64,000 nucleotides of DNA from Bacteroidota bacterium (GCA_963169345.1 CAUJCT010000042.1:16558-80557), one strand, 5' to 3'; shown: positions 34,715 to 44,052, counted from the stretch's first letter. The notes: generated from the letters alone by a model not told the origin. Translations and numbers: made by a program.

Positions 34715-35326
34715 TTAACTCTTGCAATAGGTGCTCAAAGCCTGCAACCACTCTTCGTACAAAATTTGTTCGGTCTCCTCTGCTCTTGTTGCAACACGCT
34801 CATCTCCCTGAAACAAAATATGAATTTGCTTTTTCATTTCCTTCAAATGCCCTTCTTCCTCCGTAATTATCGTATTCACTTTTACATTGCTGCCTGTCGA
34901 TGTCAGTACATCCTTATATACTGGATATAAATGCTCTGCTCTCACTTCGATAGCATACGTTACCAGTAAATAGGCGGCGTATTTGAGTTCGTATCCTGTC
35001 CAATGGTACGATTGCTTTAACCATTTACAAATTCTGAGGTCCAGTGCATCCAGATAAAACTGACTTTGTTTGGGCGCCAGCAGATAGGATGCCTCGTAAG
35101 TCGGGCAAGCCCCTTCCTGTATTTTTGAGAGTTGCTTCTTGAGGTAATAGGCATGTCTGGCTTCTTCAGAAGCATGTTTCAAAATCATTTCACTCACCAG
35201 CAATGGATGTTCGCAAGCTTTTATTTTACGGGCACCTGCATTCTCCATCATCGATAGTGTATTCAACCATTTCGAATGCATTGATTGATCATTTACTATT
35301 CTTTCCAGAATCTGTTTTAAGTCCAT
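34715..35326 (-). CDS. Ferritin-like di-iron protein at the end of the biotin operon
   Basis: A 203-residue all-helical protein. It shows the ferritin-like set of ligands: E28, E55-x2-H58 in HASEEARHAYYL, E127 or E131 in TYAIEVRAEHLYPVY, and E157-x2-H160 in TEEEGHLKEM. It follows bioA with no gap (stop and start bases adjoin), so it is the last gene of bioB-F-D-A-x. No bioC, bioH, bioI or bioW is in the window. A role in making or trimming the pimeloyl precursor, or in iron or redox support for BioB, is possible but is inference. The exact family is not recognised. Confidence 0.6.
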   Translation of the reverse strand: MDLKQILERIVNDQSMHSKWLNTLSMMENAGARKIKACEHPLLVSEMILKHASEEARHAYYLKKQLSKIQEGACPTYEASYLLAPKQSQFYLDALDLRICKWLKQSYHWTGYELKYAAYLLVTYAIEVRAEHLYPVYKDVLTSTGSNVKVNTIITEEEGHLKEMKKQIHILFQGDERVATRAEETEQILYEEWLQALSTYCKS

Positions 35327-36589
35327 TTAATTGTTTTCTAATATGTATTCAAAAGTCTTTTCTACTTGCTGCAACTGTTCTTCAGTTACAATATAAGGAG
35401 GTATCGTATATAGGGTATTACCAAGCGGTCGAAGCAAAACTCCTTTGCTCAGTGCCTGACCATACAGCCTGTCTCTGATTTCACTGAAGTACCCACCTGT
35501 ACTGTTCACCTTTACTTCAAAAGCCAGAATATTGCCCTTCACCCTAACATCTACGGCATTGGAATGTTGTTCAAGTCGCTCCTTAATTTCAGTCAACTGA
35601 ATTGACAATTTACTCATTTGCTCCTTCATATTTTCAGAGAGCAATAACTTTAAGGAAGCATTGGCAGCCGCACAGGCTATTGGATTTCCGGTATACGAGT
35701 GACCATGAAAAAATGTTTTATTTCGGTCTTCCGAGTAAAAAGCCTTGTAAATATCATCGCTTGCGAGGGTAACGCCCAATGGTAAAAAGCCACCGGTTAT
35801 GCCTTTAGATAAGCACATGATATCTGGAAACACTTTGAGGTACTCGCAGGCAAAATGCTTACCAGTCCTTCCAAATCCGGTCATCACTTCATCTGCAATC
35901 AGTATCACGCCATTGTCCTTTGCCATCTTCATCAAATCGTCCAATATTGAAGCATCGTACATCTTCATCCCGGCTGTTCCCATTACCAAGGGCTCAAAAA
36001 TAAATGCCGCCACATCGCCTGATTTCATCTCTGTTTCAAAGGCGGATAATACTTCGTCATGATTGTGAAAATTTGGACGAGGCAGTCTTCTCACTTCAAA
36101 CAACAAGTCATCAAAAGGTTTCGAAAATGCCGAACGGGCACCGACTGACATAGCTCCAAAGGTATCGCCGTGATAGGCCTCTTCAAATGCGATTACTTTA
36201 ACCGACTTGTGTTGCGACTTATTGTAAAAAAACTGCAAAGCCATCTTCAATGCTACTTCAACTGCAGTTGACCCATTGTCTGAATAGAAAACTTTGCTGA
36301 AATGTCCATGAGTGACAGCCAGTAATCCATTGGCTAATTGGATGGCTGGCTCGTGAGTAAATCCTGCCAGTAACACATGCTCGAGTTCTTTGGCCTGTAA
36401 AGCGATTGCCTCCGCTATTTCAAGTCTCCCATGTCCAAACAAGTTCACCCACCAGGATGAAACGGCATCAATCAGTACGGTGCCGTTTTCCAGATAAATC
36501 AGTGCATCAGAAGCTCTCTTTACTTTAAGAGGCAAGGGATATAATTTTTCCTGAGTATAAGGATGCCAAACCGGATTATTTTCCATCAA
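35327..36589 (-). CDS. bioA: Adenosylmethionine-8-amino-7-oxononanoate aminotransferase
   Basis: A 420-residue class III PLP aminotransferase that converts 8-amino-7-oxononanoate to 7,8-diaminononanoate with S-adenosylmethionine as amino donor. It begins NPVWHPYTQEK with SSWWVNLFGHGR, both typical of BioA. The metal-free PLP site is seen in ILIADEVMTGFGRTGKHFACEY and the PLP lysine in CLSKGITGGFLPLG. It overlaps bioD by 14 bases. Confidence 0.95.
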   Translation of the reverse strand: MMENNPVWHPYTQEKLYPLPLKVKRASDALIYLENGTVLIDAVSSWWVNLFGHGRLEIAEAIALQAKELEHVLLAGFTHEPAIQLANGLLAVTHGHFSKVFYSDNGSTAVEVALKMALQFFYNKSQHKSVKVIAFEEAYHGDTFGAMSVGARSAFSKPFDDLLFEVRRLPRPNFHNHDEVLSAFETEMKSGDVAAFIFEPLVMGTAGMKMYDASILDDLMKMAKDNGVILIADEVMTGFGRTGKHFACEYLKVFPDIMCLSKGITGGFLPLGVTLASDDIYKAFYSEDRNKTFFHGHSYTGNPIACAAANASLKLLLSENMKEQMSKLSIQLTEIKERLEQHSNAVDVRVKGNILAFEVKVNSTGGYFSEIRDRLYGQALSKGVLLRPLGNTLYTIPPYIVTEEQLQQVEKTFEYILENN

Positions 36590-37208
36590 TAAATGTCATT
36601 AATGTTGCTCTGTTCTCCTCTGCTATTTTCTCTACTTCACCGGCAGTAATGATTGAAATTTTAGGAATCTCCATCCATACAGGCAGGTTACTGTATGCCT
36701 TAATATATTGTCTGCTGGACACTACACTTTCTCCATTAAAAATCAGTCCAATCAAATTTATCCCTTTTTGTTTCATCACTTCAATGCTCATCAGACTGTG
36801 GTTGATAGAACCCAGGTAATCGCTGATAACCAAAACCGTTGGCAAATTCAGGCGGACCATCAAATCCAGATTGGTAGAAGAATGATTCAAAGGACTCATG
36901 ATGCCACCAGCAGTTTCTACCACTATCCCATTTTCAGACAATGGTAAATTTAGTTGACTTAATTCAACATGTTTATTTTCAATTTCTGCAGCATAATGAG
37001 GCGAAGCCGGAGTATGAAAAGCATAAGCTTCATTAAAAGCAGTCAGCTTGTCATGATGCGCATTCTGACGTATAAAATCACTGTCTGTGAATTCAAGTTC
37101 ACCAGCCTGAACCGGCTTCCAGTAATTGTATTTTAAAGCTTTTACCAATACAGCAGATGCCATTGTTTTACCAATGCCTGTGTGTATGCCTGCTACTACT
37201 AAACTCAT
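36576..37208 (-). CDS. bioD: Dethiobiotin synthetase
   Basis: A 210-residue ATP-dependent carboxylase that closes the ureido ring of dethiobiotin. The P-loop is GIHTGIGKTMAS at the N-terminus, followed by YWKPVQAGE, and VVETAGGIMSPLNHSSTNLDLM contains the Mg-binding acid and the switch-like loop. It overlaps bioF by 4 bases and bioA by 14 bases, so it is translationally coupled on both sides. Confidence 0.93.
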   Translation of the reverse strand: MSLVVAGIHTGIGKTMASAVLVKALKYNYWKPVQAGELEFTDSDFIRQNAHHDKLTAFNEAYAFHTPASPHYAAEIENKHVELSQLNLPLSENGIVVETAGGIMSPLNHSSTNLDLMVRLNLPTVLVISDYLGSINHSLMSIEVMKQKGINLIGLIFNGESVVSSRQYIKAYSNLPVWMEIPKISIITAGEVEKIAEENRATLMTFIDGK

Positions 37209-38305
37209 TCCTGTATTAAATTTTTGATTGATTCCAGTAAATTACTGATGTCGTTTTCTGTATTAAAAGCGTGCAGACAAATTCTGATTCTTTCCTCACC
37301 CTCATTAACTGTTGGAGTTAAAATAGCTTTTTGAAGATATCCCATTTTCCATAATTTGTCACTTATATCTGTTAATGCATGATGTCCTTTAAGCAGAACC
37401 TGAATGGCCGATTGACTCACCTGAATTTGTTCATTTAAATTGAAAGCTGAAACCATCAGGCTGAAATAATTAATATTGTATCTTAATTGCTGACGAGCTT
37501 CAGAAGTCATCATACATTGGTAACGTTTTTCAATCATCTCCGCATCCATTGGCGAAACTGCAGTTGTATAAATAAAAGGTCTTGAAAAATTAATCAGATA
37601 GTGTTTCAATGATTCTGAACCAAGTACCGCAGCGCCATGAAAACCGAGTGCTTTTCCGTATGTATAAACTCTGGCGAACATTTCAACACCTTCTATGCTA
37701 TTCGCGCAAAGGCCTTCACCTTGTGCACCAAACACACCTAGAGCATGCGCTTCATCCACAATCAATCCTGCATGATACATACGGCACAAATGCGCTATTT
37801 CATTCAGCGGTGCAATATCTCCATCCATAGAAAACACCGATTCGGTGATGACATAAATCGTTTCGAATTCAGAAGTTTGAAGTATCTTTTCCAAATCGGC
37901 CATATCGTTGTGCCTGAATTTTCTTCTTTGGGCAAAACTCAGTCGCATACCGTCCAAAATACTGGCATGACATAAACTATCGTAAACAAACAAACTCCCT
38001 TTAACTCCAATACTCGACAACAGACCCAGATTAGCCAGATAGCCGGAATTAAATAGAAGTGCCGATTCAGCACCATGAAATTCCGCAATAAATGATTCGA
38101 CCTGTTCATGCATTATATCATGACCGGATATTAACCTCGAGCCGGTTGAACCAGATGATAATTGGGAAGAAGGCTCCATATTCAAATTAGAAAATCCCAG
38201 ATAATCGTTCGACCAAAAATCGATGCCTCCTGAAGACAACTTCAGAGTCCTGTAGTGACTTGCCTCTTCCCGCTTTTTTAGAGCACTCAATAAGGCCTCG
38301 TTCAT
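37205..38305 (-). CDS. bioF: 8-amino-7-oxononanoate synthase
   Basis: A 366-residue alpha-oxoamine synthase joining pimeloyl thioester and alanine. It has GSTGSRLISGHDIMHEQVE, the aspartate/histidine segment LIVDEAHALGVFG and the PLP lysine in YTYGKALGFHGA. It is slightly shorter than many BioF proteins (about 385) but complete in motifs. A related KBL function is less likely given the operon. It lies 4 bases downstream of bioB. Confidence 0.92.
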   Translation of the reverse strand: MNEALLSALKKREEASHYRTLKLSSGGIDFWSNDYLGFSNLNMEPSSQLSSGSTGSRLISGHDIMHEQVESFIAEFHGAESALLFNSGYLANLGLLSSIGVKGSLFVYDSLCHASILDGMRLSFAQRRKFRHNDMADLEKILQTSEFETIYVITESVFSMDGDIAPLNEIAHLCRMYHAGLIVDEAHALGVFGAQGEGLCANSIEGVEMFARVYTYGKALGFHGAAVLGSESLKHYLINFSRPFIYTTAVSPMDAEMIEKRYQCMMTSEARQQLRYNINYFSLMVSAFNLNEQIQVSQSAIQVLLKGHHALTDISDKLWKMGYLQKAILTPTVNEGEERIRICLHAFNTENDISNLLESIKNLIQE

Positions 38306-38309
38306 TTCT

Positions 38310-39287
38310 TTATGCTTTAAATGCTTTTCTGGGAGTCAGGCCTAATATCTTAAACATTTCCATATCCTGATTGAAATCCGGATTTGGTGTGGTGAGCAAT
38401 TTCTCACCTGCGAAAATTGAATTGGCACCTGCCATGAAACACAAAGCCTGATCAGATAAACTCATGGAATTTCTTCCTGCAGATAATCGCACTACACTCT
38501 TAGGCATAATGATTCGGGCAGTTGCAACCATGCGTACTACATCTTGTATAGGCACTTGTTGTTGATTTTCCAGAGGAGTCCCTTTCACTGCAACCAGGGC
38601 ATTGATAGGTACTGAATCAGGCGCCTGTGGCAAATTAGCCAATGTATGCAACATTCCTATTCTGTCTTCATCACTTTCACCCATTCCTATGATTCCACCA
38701 CTGCATACCGTCATTTTAGCTTGTCTTACATTTTCTAAAGTATTCAATCTATCCTGAAAATTGCGCGTACTGATGATTTCACCGTAATATGATTCAGAGG
38801 TATCAATGTTGTGATTATAGGCGTAGCAACCAGCTTCTTTTAATCTCATAGCCTGTATTTCATTCAACATACCAAGCGTACAACATACTTCCATTCCCAT
38901 GGCATGAACCTCTTCCACCATTTGGAGTATGCGATCGAAATCGCGGTTATCTCTGACCTCTCTCCAGGAGGCACCCATGCAGACTCTGGAAGCACCTCGT
39001 TCCTTAGCTTCAGTCGCCAGTTCCTTCACCTTTTCGACACTCATCAAAGCATGCACATCCACACCTGTTTGATATCTCGCTGCCTGAGGACAATAGGCAC
39101 AATCCTCACTGCAACCACCGGTCTTAACAGAAATGAGCTGACTGATTTGTACCTCAGAATATGATTCATTCTCGCGATGGACCAATGCAGCTCTGAAAAT
39201 TAAATCCAGCAATGGCGTGTGGTAAATTTCACGAATAGTATCCTTGCTAACCACTTCATTCAATTCGACATTAAAAGTATTTGACAT
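38310..39287 (-). CDS. bioB: Biotin synthase
   Basis: A 325-residue radical SAM enzyme that inserts sulfur into dethiobiotin. The 4Fe-4S cysteines are C59, C63 and C66 in [24 protein letters not shown] and [34 protein letters not shown], with ligands for the second cluster, complete the pattern. It is the first gene of the biotin operon. Confidence 0.97.
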   Translation of the reverse strand: MSNTFNVELNEVVSKDTIREIYHTPLLDLIFRAALVHRENESYSEVQISQLISVKTGGCSEDCAYCPQAARYQTGVDVHALMSVEKVKELATEAKERGASRVCMGASWREVRDNRDFDRILQMVEEVHAMGMEVCCTLGMLNEIQAMRLKEAGCYAYNHNIDTSESYYGEIISTRNFQDRLNTLENVRQAKMTVCSGGIIGMGESDEDRIGMLHTLANLPQAPDSVPINALVAVKGTPLENQQQVPIQDVVRMVATARIIMPKSVVRLSAGRNSMSLSDQALCFMAGANSIFAGEKLLTTPNPDFNQDMEMFKILGLTPRKAFKA

Positions 39288-39291
39288 TATT

Positions 39292-39308
39292 TTAAACTTT
39301 AAGTTTAA
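39292..39308. promoter_or_regulatory. Palindrome in the bioB leader, candidate biotin-operon operator
   Basis: TTAAACTT-T-AAGTTTAA is a perfect 8-bp inverted repeat 5 bases upstream of the bioB ATG, between the -7 element and the start codon. A repressor bound there would block the operon. It does not match the BirA or BioR sites I know, so the binding protein is open. Confidence 0.4.
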
Positions 39309-39337
39309 CTATTTAATTATTAAGTAAATATACTGAG

Positions 39338-39345
39338 CAAAACTA
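39338..39345 (-). promoter_or_regulatory. -7 element (TAGTTTTG) of the biotin operon
   Basis: A TAnnTTTG match on the minus strand, about 50 bases upstream of the bioB ATG. The -33 position shows only an imperfect match. Confidence 0.5.
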
Positions 39346-39635
39346 AAGTTTATATCACTTCCAGCCAATAAAAAAAGTGTGAATTTCTGCTCGATATTTA
39401 TATGAATTACTTCAACAAAATTTGCAGATAATCTGCATTTCATTTTTAAATTATATCGGCCAATACTCAAATTGCATTCATTTCTATTAGAAGAGTTTTG
39501 ATTGAGGATTAAAGGAATCTTTTCAACTTTATTAATCAAACATATTTCAAAACAGGGTCGAGAAACTGCACATCAAACACGACTATGAATTTAAAAACCT
39601 TCTGTATTTAACTGACGAACATCAGCAAAAATAAT

Positions 39636-39655
39636 AAAAGTATTCGAGTACTTTT
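39636..39655. promoter_or_regulatory. Inverted repeat upstream of Ric, candidate Crp/Fnr-family site
   Basis: AAAAGTA-n6-TACTTTT is a perfect 7-bp inverted repeat with the six-base spacer usual for Crp-type sites. Its centre is about 38-40 bases before the transcription start implied by the -7 element at 39670-39677, the position of a class II activator. The Crp/Fnr regulator encoded in the same operon is a plausible binder. Confidence 0.45.
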
Positions 39656-39669
39656 TTGCTTTTGTTGAT

Positions 39670-39677
39670 TAATTTTG
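39670..39677 (+). promoter_or_regulatory. -7 element (TAATTTTG) of the Ric operon
   Basis: An exact TAnnTTTG match 25 bases before the ATG at 39702, with no properly spaced -33 TTTG. This fits a promoter that needs an activator at the inverted repeat just upstream. Confidence 0.5.
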
Positions 39678-39701
39678 TACCGTCAAATAACACATATATA
39701 T

Positions 39702-40661
39702 ATGGAACAGTTTATAGAACCTACACTCGATGTCACCAAGATAGAACCTAAAAGAAAACACCCAATGATTTTCGAATTATTCGATGCATTGCCTCCGGGA
39801 AAAACGCTTACCATACTAAACGACCACGATCCAAAACCCTTGTATTATCAGCTTCTGGCAGAACGAGGTCAAATTTTCAAGTGGCAATATTTGGAAAACG
39901 GACCTGTTAACTGGAAAGTAGAAATTACCAGAAACAATGCAGACAGCCAAGAGGAAACAATAGGCGAAATGAGCAGAGCTGATATACGAAAGATTGAAGT
40001 TTTCAAACAGTTTGGCATTGACTTTTGTTGTGGTGGCAATAAGACCTTACAGGAAGTTTGCACTGAAAAAGGTTTAGACATCCATCAGGTTAAAGCTGAG
40101 CTTGAAAAACCCAAACAAACAAGTGGAGACAACATGGCTTATGATGAATGGCATTTGGATTTTCTGTCAGATTTTATTGTTCAAAGACATCACAATTATA
40201 TACGAAAACAAATACCAGCATTACTGGAGATGTCTAACAAGGTAACCACAGTGCATGCAGACCGACATCCGGAGTTAAAAGGATTAAACCATTGTATTGA
40301 AACATTGTGTGCTGAATTGAATGCTCACATTAAAAAAGAAGAAATTGTTTTGTTTCCATACATCAAACAACTGGAATACGCTTTTAACAATGGCACTGCT
40401 CTACCAATACCATCTTTTGGAAGCGTTCATACTCCGGTCAATATAATGATGATGGAACATGAATCTGCCGGTGAAATTCTGGAAGAGATGAAAATCTTAA
40501 CCGATAATTACAGATTACCGGAAGATGCCTGTAACAGTTACAGATATTTATTTAGTCTTATTCAGGAATTTGAAGATGACCTCAAATTACACATACATCT
40601 TGAGAACAACATCTTATTTCCAAAAGCATTGAAAATAGAAAAGGCGATTGAAAAATTATAA
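39702..40661 (+). CDS. ric: Iron-sulfur cluster repair di-iron protein with N-terminal DUF2249 domain
   Basis: About 319 residues from the ATG at 39702; an in-frame ATG at 39675 overlaps the -7 element. Residues ~15-75 resemble DUF2249 (FDALPPGKTLTILNDHDPKPLYYQL). Then comes the ScdA_N/DUF542 segment with a Cys-Cys pair (FKQFGIDFCCGGNKTLQEVC), then a hemerythrin-like domain with His and Glu ligands (VQRHHNYIRKQI, NAHIKKEEIVLFPYI, MMMEHESAGEIL, HIHLENNILFPKA). Ric/YtfE/ScdA proteins act in repair of Fe-S clusters and removal of NO. It leads an operon of NO-linked genes. Confidence 0.88.
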   Translation: MEQFIEPTLDVTKIEPKRKHPMIFELFDALPPGKTLTILNDHDPKPLYYQLLAERGQIFKWQYLENGPVNWKVEITRNNADSQEETIGEMSRADIRKIEVFKQFGIDFCCGGNKTLQEVCTEKGLDIHQVKAELEKPKQTSGDNMAYDEWHLDFLSDFIVQRHHNYIRKQIPALLEMSNKVTTVHADRHPELKGLNHCIETLCAELNAHIKKEEIVLFPYIKQLEYAFNNGTALPIPSFGSVHTPVNIMMMEHESAGEILEEMKILTDNYRLPEDACNSYRYLFSLIQEFEDDLKLHIHLENNILFPKALKIEKAIEKL

Positions 40662-40663
40662 TT

Positions 40664-41467
40664 ATGTACATCAACGAGCATACAAGTATTGCTTATCTGA
40701 TTAAGCAAGAGCCGAAGGCATTGGAGGCGATTATTTCACTGGCGCCGGGGTTCTCAAAATTACGCAATCCAATAATCCGCAAATTAATGGCTGGTCGAAC
40801 ATCGATTGCCATGGCAGCAGATATTGGTGGTTGTAATGTTGAAGCGTTTTATAACAAACTAAGTCCACTCGGATTTAAACCACAAAACATGAACGAGCAA
40901 ACAGCTAAGCCCGTCCCAAAAGCGGAAACAGAAGCGCCGGAATTTCCTTCATCAAAAATTGTTGAAATGGATGTTCGTCCTTTGCTTCAGCAAGGCACAG
41001 ACCCCTTAGCTGCCATCATGAAACAATTGTCTGCTCTTAAACCTGATGAAGCTCTCTCAATTATCAATACATTTATTCCGACACCATTGATTCATGTACT
41101 TGACCGAAAAGGATATACCCATCATATCAATAAAATTAATGATGAACATTACGTCACTACATTTTATCCCGGCAAAATTAAGAATGAAAAACCCGAAAAA
41201 GCGATGGCTTTAGACCCTGCGGTATTTATGAACAAACTGGCTGAGTACAAAACCAGATACAAAGAACTGGATGTAAGACATCTTGAAATGCCATTACCAA
41301 TGACAAGCATTCTGGAAAGTTTATTTCATTTACCTAAAGACCATGTCCTTTATGTACACCACAAAAAATTCCCTGTGTTTCTTTTACCTGAACTGGAAGA
41401 AAGAGGCTATCAAATGGTGTATGTTGAACACCAGGAGGGCGTTGATCTGTTGATTTACAGAAAATGA
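40664..41467 (+). CDS. DUF1858 / DUF2249 protein
   Basis: A 267-residue soluble protein. Residues 1-65 match DUF1858 (helical, ALEAIISLAPGFSKLRNPIIRKLMAGRTSI), a linker is rich in Pro and Glu, and two DUF2249-like domains follow (VEMDVRPLLQQGTDPLAAIMKQLSALKPDEAL and a C-terminal LYVHHKKFPVFLLPELEERGYQMVYVEHQEGVDLLIYRK). These domains recur in NO- and redox-response gene clusters but their activity is unknown. It lies 2 bases after ric and overlaps the next gene by 4 bases. Confidence 0.75.
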   Translation: MYINEHTSIAYLIKQEPKALEAIISLAPGFSKLRNPIIRKLMAGRTSIAMAADIGGCNVEAFYNKLSPLGFKPQNMNEQTAKPVPKAETEAPEFPSSKIVEMDVRPLLQQGTDPLAAIMKQLSALKPDEALSIINTFIPTPLIHVLDRKGYTHHINKINDEHYVTTFYPGKIKNEKPEKAMALDPAVFMNKLAEYKTRYKELDVRHLEMPLPMTSILESLFHLPKDHVLYVHHKKFPVFLLPELEERGYQMVYVEHQEGVDLLIYRK

Positions 41468-42717
41468 AAAGCTATAAAGTCGAATACAACTGGATATTTC
41501 CTTATTATGTTTTCGGCGCATTGGCGTTTATCTCCATGACAGTACTACTGTTACAGATACGCAGTATGGATGATTTTCATTTTGCTCACCCTGCTGTAAT
41601 AGCTTCCGTGCATTGTCTGACATTAGGCTGGACATCTATGCTGATATTCGGTGCAGGACATCAATTGATTCCAGTTATATTAAATCAGCCTCTGCACAGC
41701 ATGAAGCTTTTAAAACTTAATTTCATTTCAGCTGCAATAGGAATACCATTTATCATTGCAGGACTTTTCAGATTTAATTTCAATTTTTTCACTTTAGCCG
41801 GTGCCATGCTCATGACGATTTCAGCCATCTGTTTTTCACTGAATGTATTTCTGACAGCTAAAGTTTCGAAAGAAAATCATATACAGGCTTTGTTTTTAAA
41901 AGCCGCTTCGGTCTGGTTGATCGTCACTTGTATTTTAGGCGTTTTACAAAGCATCAACTTCAATCATTTCATTTTACCATTTGATTCATTTCGATTGATG
42001 AATACTCATGCACATTTGGGATTAATAGGCTTTATATCGACAACCATTGTTGGAGTTTCAAGCAAATTACTGCCCATGTTTACACTTTCAAAATACAAGA
42101 ATGACAAAATCCTGAAAATCATTTTTATTTTGATTCATTCAGGTTTGGTCTTCTACATCTTATCCGAATTTGCAGACAAGTTGTATCTGTTGCTTTCTGT
42201 ACTAAGTTTTATATGTGCCTTTGCATGTTTCATCTATTATACCTTAAATGTCTTCAAACAAAGACTGAGAAAAAAGATGGAAGCTCCGATAAAAAGTACC
42301 TGGGCATATCAAATTTCCTTGATACCGATAGTACTTTTAAGTTTACCATATCTGACCGATACATTTGACCCAAACAAGCTAAAATTTGTATATGGCAATC
42401 TATGGTTACTGGGAGCAATTGGAGGCATGCTAACAGGCATGACATTTAAGACATTGCCATTTATGGCCTGGAATACTAAAAAACAATCGGGGTCTTCCAT
42501 CTTACCAAAAGACCTTTTCAATCAGGGGCAATATACAATGATGAGTTTAATGCAGGTGTTCGGTGTTGTATTATTTTGTGCAGGTATACTAATAAACAGT
42601 TTTTGGATTTGTAAGACAGCGCTTGTGCTCTTATTGTCAAGTTCATTGTTTTACTTTTATCTCATTTTAAAAATTCACAGTTTTACTATAAAAAATGGAG
42701 ACCAATCATCCGATTAA
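41464..42717 (+). CDS. Multi-pass membrane protein, heme-copper-oxidase/NnrS-like
   Basis: A 417-residue protein with about 12 transmembrane helices. Conserved-looking His residues lie in membrane segments: H50 in ASVHCLTLGWTSM, H66 in GAGHQLIPV and H182/H184 in MNTHAHLGLIGF. The H-x-H followed by LGLIGF recalls heme-binding helices of the heme-copper oxidase superfamily and of NnrS. No full HCO ligand set or heme-copper Tyr is visible. A role as a heme-containing NO-handling membrane protein is inferred from the operon (Ric, Rrf2, Crp/Fnr). It overlaps the next gene by 23 bases. Confidence 0.6.
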   Translation: MKSYKVEYNWIFPYYVFGALAFISMTVLLLQIRSMDDFHFAHPAVIASVHCLTLGWTSMLIFGAGHQLIPVILNQPLHSMKLLKLNFISAAIGIPFIIAGLFRFNFNFFTLAGAMLMTISAICFSLNVFLTAKVSKENHIQALFLKAASVWLIVTCILGVLQSINFNHFILPFDSFRLMNTHAHLGLIGFISTTIVGVSSKLLPMFTLSKYKNDKILKIIFILIHSGLVFYILSEFADKLYLLLSVLSFICAFACFIYYTLNVFKQRLRKKMEAPIKSTWAYQISLIPIVLLSLPYLTDTFDPNKLKFVYGNLWLLGAIGGMLTGMTFKTLPFMAWNTKKQSGSSILPKDLFNQGQYTMMSLMQVFGVVLFCAGILINSFWICKTALVLLLSSSLFYFYLILKIHSFTIKNGDQSSD

Positions 42718-43015
42718 GGGCGCCCTTGCAAACAGCCGACTCATGCAGGTTAGAGACCCTGAGATAGGGTTGAACATCATCGACCTCGGTTTAGTTTATT
42801 CAATCAATTTCAATGAATTAACAAAAGAAATATTTGTAATAATGACATTAACTTCGCAATTTTGTCCTATGGGTGAGTCCATACTGAAAGAAGTGGAGGA
42901 CACTTTAAGTATAGGATTTCCTGAATACCACATCAGCGTCTCTCTGACTTTTGAACCGGTTTGGAGTTATGAGAGCATTACAGAAACCGGGAGAGAATTT
43001 TTGAACTTGCCATAA
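42695..43015 (+). CDS. DUF59 / MIP18-family Fe-S assembly factor
   Basis: A 106-residue SufT/PaaD-like protein. It has the RDPEIGLNIIDLGLVYSI segment and MTLTSQFCPMGESILKEVEDTL, whose Cys corresponds to the reactive Cys of the family. Such proteins help deliver Fe-S clusters. Together with Ric and the Rrf2 regulator it suggests that the operon repairs and rebuilds clusters after NO damage. Its start overlaps the membrane protein gene and its stop shares a base with the Rrf2 gene's start. Confidence 0.85.
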   Translation: METNHPIKGALANSRLMQVRDPEIGLNIIDLGLVYSINFNELTKEIFVIMTLTSQFCPMGESILKEVEDTLSIGFPEYHISVSLTFEPVWSYESITETGREFLNLP

Positions 43016-43449
43016 TGACACTTAGCAACACATGTAAGGCAGCCATTAAATCTGTCATTTATCTGGCGTCGAGGCATCACGAAAATGTGAAGTCAACCAT
43101 TAAAGAAATTGCTCAGGAAATCAACGAAAATGAGCATACCGTTGGCAAACTTTTACAATCACTTGTCAGACAGGGTGTCATTAACAGCAACAAAGGTCCA
43201 TCCGGCGGATTTTACCTTTCAGAGGAACAATTTAACCAGCCAATTTCTGAGATTGTGTTTGCCATAGACGGCAAAAATGTATTCAACAAATGTGGTTTAG
43301 GTTTAGAAAAGTGTAATGAATTGCATCCATGTCCGCTTCATTTCGAATATAAGAAAGGACGCGACCTGATAGAGAAATTGTTCAGAAAAAAAATCGTATC
43401 AGAATTGTGTGAATCCGTTAATAATGGTGAAGCCTTTTTAGCTTATTAA
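43015..43449 (+). CDS. Rrf2-family regulator (NsrR/IscR-like)
   Basis: A 144-residue winged-helix protein. The N-terminal helix-turn-helix is IKEIAQEINENEHTVGKLLQSLVRQGVI. Cysteines C93, C100 and C106 (KCGLGLEKCNELHPCPLHF) can hold an Fe-S cluster, as in NsrR, which senses NO. The same spacing is present in the second Rrf2 protein at 48322-48756. NO sensing is inferred from context. Confidence 0.88.
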   Translation: MTLSNTCKAAIKSVIYLASRHHENVKSTIKEIAQEINENEHTVGKLLQSLVRQGVINSNKGPSGGFYLSEEQFNQPISEIVFAIDGKNVFNKCGLGLEKCNELHPCPLHFEYKKGRDLIEKLFRKKIVSELCESVNNGEAFLAY

Positions 43450-43450
43450 T

Positions 43451-44050
43451 ATGCATATAGATAGAGATTTATTAATTGCCTGGGGAGCTCGTCTTAAAAC
43501 ATACAAAAAAAATGAAATCGTCTTTAATGAGGGCGATGAAGCGCGATGCCTGTACCAGATTGTAGAAGGCGTGGTGCGCATGTACAACATCAATGACTCA
43601 GCAGGAAAAGAATTCACTCAACACATTTTTGGGCATGACAACACATTTGGGGAACCAGCCATTCTCATAGATGAGCCCTACCCTGCTCATGCTGTCTGCG
43701 TGACAGATGCTGTGATATTTCATTTACCTAAAGAAAACTTTCTTCAGATTTTAAAAGAATATCCTGAATTGCATTTCAGACTGACTAAATTAATGGCTTT
43801 GAGAGTTTGGGAAAAATCCATGACTTTCAAAGAAGTGATGAGCAATACACCTTCAACCAGAATTTTAGGCTTTCTTAACTCATACAGAAAAAAACTCAAA
43901 CTCGAACACAATAACCGCATCCCAATTCCTTTTACAAGACAGGAAATTGCCAACTTTACAGGCCTGAGAGTTGAGACAACAATTCGCACGCTGAATAAAC
44001 TAAATGAGAACGGTCAAGTAGAAATCATCAACAGAAAATTATTCTTTTAA
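43451..44050 (+). CDS. Crp/Fnr-family regulator
   Basis: A 199-residue protein with a beta-roll sensor (residues ~15-115, EIVFNEGDEARCLYQIVEGVVRMY) and a C-terminal helix-turn-helix (PFTRQEIANFTGLRVETTIRTLNKLNENG). No N-terminal Cys cluster is seen, so it is not a classical Fnr; members of this type in denitrifiers may bind heme and NO (DNR-like). It is a candidate for the six-base-spaced inverted repeats upstream of ric and of the nos cytochrome gene. Confidence 0.88.
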   Translation: MHIDRDLLIAWGARLKTYKKNEIVFNEGDEARCLYQIVEGVVRMYNINDSAGKEFTQHIFGHDNTFGEPAILIDEPYPAHAVCVTDAVIFHLPKENFLQILKEYPELHFRLTKLMALRVWEKSMTFKEVMSNTPSTRILGFLNSYRKKLKLEHNNRIPIPFTRQEIANFTGLRVETTIRTLNKLNENGQVEIINRKLFF

Positions 44051-44052
44051 TC

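Larger units (their letters stand above)
39288..39701. promoter_or_regulatory. Divergent control region between bioB and the Ric operon
   Basis: A 414-base spacer. The left end holds the bioB -7 element and a palindrome, the right end holds the Ric promoter and an inverted repeat (separate entries). Positions 39346-39630 show no convincing gene; a 76-codon minus-strand frame there is AT-rich and unlike any protein I know. Confidence 0.6.

Noticed and set aside
39309..39539. 76-codon minus-strand frame upstream of bioB
   Set aside because: AT-rich spacer with the bioB -7 element inside it; the translation has no recognisable family, signal or good start context.
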